Positions 62,539 to 64,000 of a stretch of 64,000 nt of DNA are shown in pieces (position 1 is the stretch's first letter; the number at the start of each line of letters is the position of its first letter). Position numbers and translations under genes: made by a program. The stretch is taken from the NCBI GenBank assembly GCA_035701265.1, contig DASSNU010000020.1, positions 310,001 to 374,000 of the forward strand, given 5' to 3'. The notes under the pieces are model-generated. The model saw only the letters and a list, made by a program, of their open reading frames with translations. It had not been told where the DNA came from and ran no database searches. This DNA is from DASSNU01 sp035701265. Lineage in GTDB: Bacteria; Gemmatimonadota; Gemmatimonadetes; Gemmatimonadales; Gemmatimonadaceae.

Positions 62539-64000
62539 TCAGAACCGGTGCCTCACGCGCACGAACACGTTGGCCGGCTCGGCGCCATCGGAGACCGCCT
62601 TGGCCACGTACACGCCCACGAGTCCCAGGTCGAGCCCGGCTCCCACGTCGGTGCGGAACGTGGCGAGCGCCGGGAACGCACCGGATGGATAGCGGAGCGA
62701 TCCCAGGCGATCGCCCACCAGCCATCCACGTCCCGCGTCGGCGAACACCACCCAGCTCGCCGCGCGCGGCAGCCGCAGATACCACGGCGGGCTCGCGTCG
62801 TCCCGCCCGAAGCGCAGGTTGAGATCGCCGCGATACTCGAGCTGTGCGAGCACCATCCGCTCGCACTGCGCGGGCTGTGCAGCAATCTCGAACGCTTCGC
62901 TGCACTGCAGCACGTCCGCGCTGCGCGACGGGCGGTGAAAGTCGTAGCCGGGGAGCGCGCCGAAACCGCTCACCGAGAAGCGGCGCTCGAGTGGAAGCGC
63001 GCCGCCGCCCACGCGCGCGCCGAGCACCAGTCGCGCGTTGAGCTGTCCCTTGGGGGAGACGCGGTTGTAGCGGCGCGCGTCCAGAAAGAGGCGCGTGTAG
63101 TTCATCTCCACCGGACCCACGGCCGCGTCACGCGCCGGCGCGGAGGCCGGCCCCTGCCGCACGGACGGACTCGATCCGTACTCGATGTCTCCCTGCAGCA
63201 ACCACCCGGTCCACGGATTCTGCCCGTCGTTGCGCGAGTCGTAGCGCACCGCGGTGCGCAGAATACGGAAGTGCCCGGCGTCCACCACGGGATTGTCCCG
63301 CCACGCGCCGCTGTTGCGCAGGACGGTGAACGGATCGAGCAGCCGGCGCGAATCCCACTGCTCCACGCCGTACGAGACGGTGATCGCGGTGCTCGTCCCC
63401 GGCGCGAGCGTGAGATAGCCGTACCCGCCGTGGCGATTGAAGTAGTCGCGGTAGTCGCGATGGAACAGGAAGGACGCCAGTCCCACCTCCGCATCGCGCA
63501 TCTGCCACTCCTCCACGCCGCTCACGATGTCGATGAGGCGCGCGCCGATCGCCACGGAGCGCTCCTCGCCGATGCGCAGCTCGGCGGTGGCGTCGTAGCC
63601 GGTGTGCTCGCCATCCCACTCGAAGTGGTCGGCCGAGCGGATGATCCCGAGCACGTCCAAGCGCAGGCGCGCCGTGGAGCCGTTCCACGGGAGCGTGTGC
63701 CGCAACGAAGGACCGATGGCGAGCGGGAGCCCCTCCACGCGGTCGTACGGGCCGGCGGGAGCGAGCAGGATGCTGCTGCGATTCTCCCGCCGTCGCGCAC
63801 GCCAGCGCTCGAGCCATCGCTGGATCGTCTCGGCGCCGTGCGTCTCCTCCGACTGCTCCACGACCGCGATGCGGTGCACGCCGTCCACCTCCTCGCGGCG
63901 GTACCGGAGCGGTTCCAGGTACCAGGTCACCGGGCCACCCACGCTCTCGGGGCGCCGCCCTGCGATCACGCCACCGATCACGATCAGCGCACCATCCACG
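62539..64000 (-). CDS. Outer-membrane beta-barrel protein (5' end outside window)
   Basis: At least 486 aa visible; the start lies beyond 64000. The N-terminal visible part contains GALIVIGGVIAGRR, a bactofilin/adhesin-like repeat seen in large envelope proteins, then a run of beta-strand-rich repeats (HTLPWNGSTARLRLDVLGI, YGYLTLAPGTSTAITVSYGVE, FRILRTAVRYDSRNDGQNPW) and a Phe-terminated last strand (NVFVRVRHRF), the outer-membrane C-terminal signature. The loop GFGALPGYDFHRPSR echoes the Omp85/surface-antigen loop (VRGF-like). Best described as a BamA/surface-antigen-like barrel. Which Omp85 subfamily is unresolved. Confidence 0.75.
   Translation of the reverse strand, partial: VDGALIVIGGVIAGRRPESVGGPVTWYLEPLRYRREEVDGVHRIAVVEQSEETHGAETIQRWLERWRARRRENRSSILLAPAGPYDRVEGLPLAIGPSLRHTLPWNGSTARLRLDVLGIIRSADHFEWDGEHTGYDATAELRIGEERSVAIGARLIDIVSGVEEWQMRDAEVGLASFLFHRDYRDYFNRHGGYGYLTLAPGTSTAITVSYGVEQWDSRRLLDPFTVLRNSGAWRDNPVVDAGHFRILRTAVRYDSRNDGQNPWTGWLLQGDIEYGSSPSVRQGPASAPARDAAVGPVEMNYTRLFLDARRYNRVSPKGQLNARLVLGARVGGGALPLERRFSVSGFGALPGYDFHRPSRSADVLQCSEAFEIAAQPAQCERMVLAQLEYRGDLNLRFGRDDASPPWYLRLPRAASWVVFADAGRGWLVGDRLGSLRYPSGAFPALATFRTDVGAGLDLGLVGVYVAKAVSDGAEPANVFVRVRHRF

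Noticed and set aside
1..64000. tRNA, rRNA, insertion sequences or phage attachment sites
   Set aside because: No cloverleaf with a GTTCRANYC arm, no rRNA signatures, no transposase motifs, and no long flanking repeats around the restriction-modification cassette were found by eye.

Overview
The window reads as a chromosomal segment of a high-GC, diderm (outer-membrane-bearing) bacterium. I infer a member of the Gemmatimonadota. The reasons are the TamA/TamB pair, a lipid A acyltransferase, outer-membrane beta-barrels, a PorX-type response regulator with a PglZ domain (a family best known from the Bacteroidota side of the tree) and coding sequence at roughly 70% GC with many GTG starts. The phylum is an inference, not a sequence match. 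I see no rRNA, tRNA, CRISPR array, transposase or phage gene. Almost every base is coding, and most neighbouring genes on one strand overlap by 4 nt (ATGA or GTGA), so the segment is a series of tightly coupled operons.

Layout. 1-4.3 kb (minus): a partial cobalamin adenosyltransferase, a Ser/Thr kinase, and a DppB-type permease with its family 5 solute-binding lipoprotein. 4.6-5.5 kb (plus): a receiver-GGDEF-like regulator. 5.6-21.6 kb (plus): a long envelope/signalling operon with a small membrane protein, TamA, TamB, a lipid/diacylglycerol kinase, a large hybrid histidine kinase, an NtrC-type sigma-54 activator, two small unknown proteins, a P1-family peptidase and an NlpC/P60 peptidase. 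21.5-22.0 kb (minus): a DUF6941-type gene. 22.1-24.4 kb (plus): HAD phosphatase, CYTH protein, an unknown protein and AcpS, preceded by an 18-codon leader. 24.5-27.4 kb (plus): an FTR1 iron permease fused to two cytochrome c modules, then a DUF2179-type membrane protein. 27.4-46.9 kb (minus): a long housekeeping block. In transcription order it holds a small unknown gene, an orphan DnaB-like ATPase, yebC-ruvC-ruvA, a BglII/BstYI-type restriction-modification cassette, an aminotransferase, ruvB-queA-tgt-yajC-def-fmt, thiE-thiS-thiG, rsmB, a PASTA protein, rpe, a TlpA thioredoxin, a YbbR protein, tsaD and lgt. 47.1-54.7 kb (plus): PorX-like regulator, MsbA-like ABC exporter, glycosyltransferase, LpxL-type acyltransferase, DppC-type permease and a class V aminotransferase. 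54.8-64 kb: a secreted unknown protein, tyrS (minus), PBP1A and an amidohydrolase (plus), an HNH nuclease (plus), and at the right edge two minus-strand envelope genes, the last of them partial.

Main points of interest. (1) Several monocistronic or first-in-operon genes have a -10-like TANNTT hexamer only 7-8 nt before the start codon, so leaderless transcription looks common. (2) A low-GC restriction-modification cassette plus an aminotransferase sits between ruvA and ruvB and is stitched to its neighbours by 4-nt overlaps, with an 82-codon ORF of unknown function at the junction. (3) A PorX-like regulator heads an operon of lipid A/envelope genes. (4) A 15-nt Fur-like 7-1-7 palindrome lies at the start of the FTR1 gene. 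(5) G-quadruplex-capable tracts sit at three gene starts. (6) The genes for an oligopeptide-type ABC importer are split between two loci 48 kb apart.
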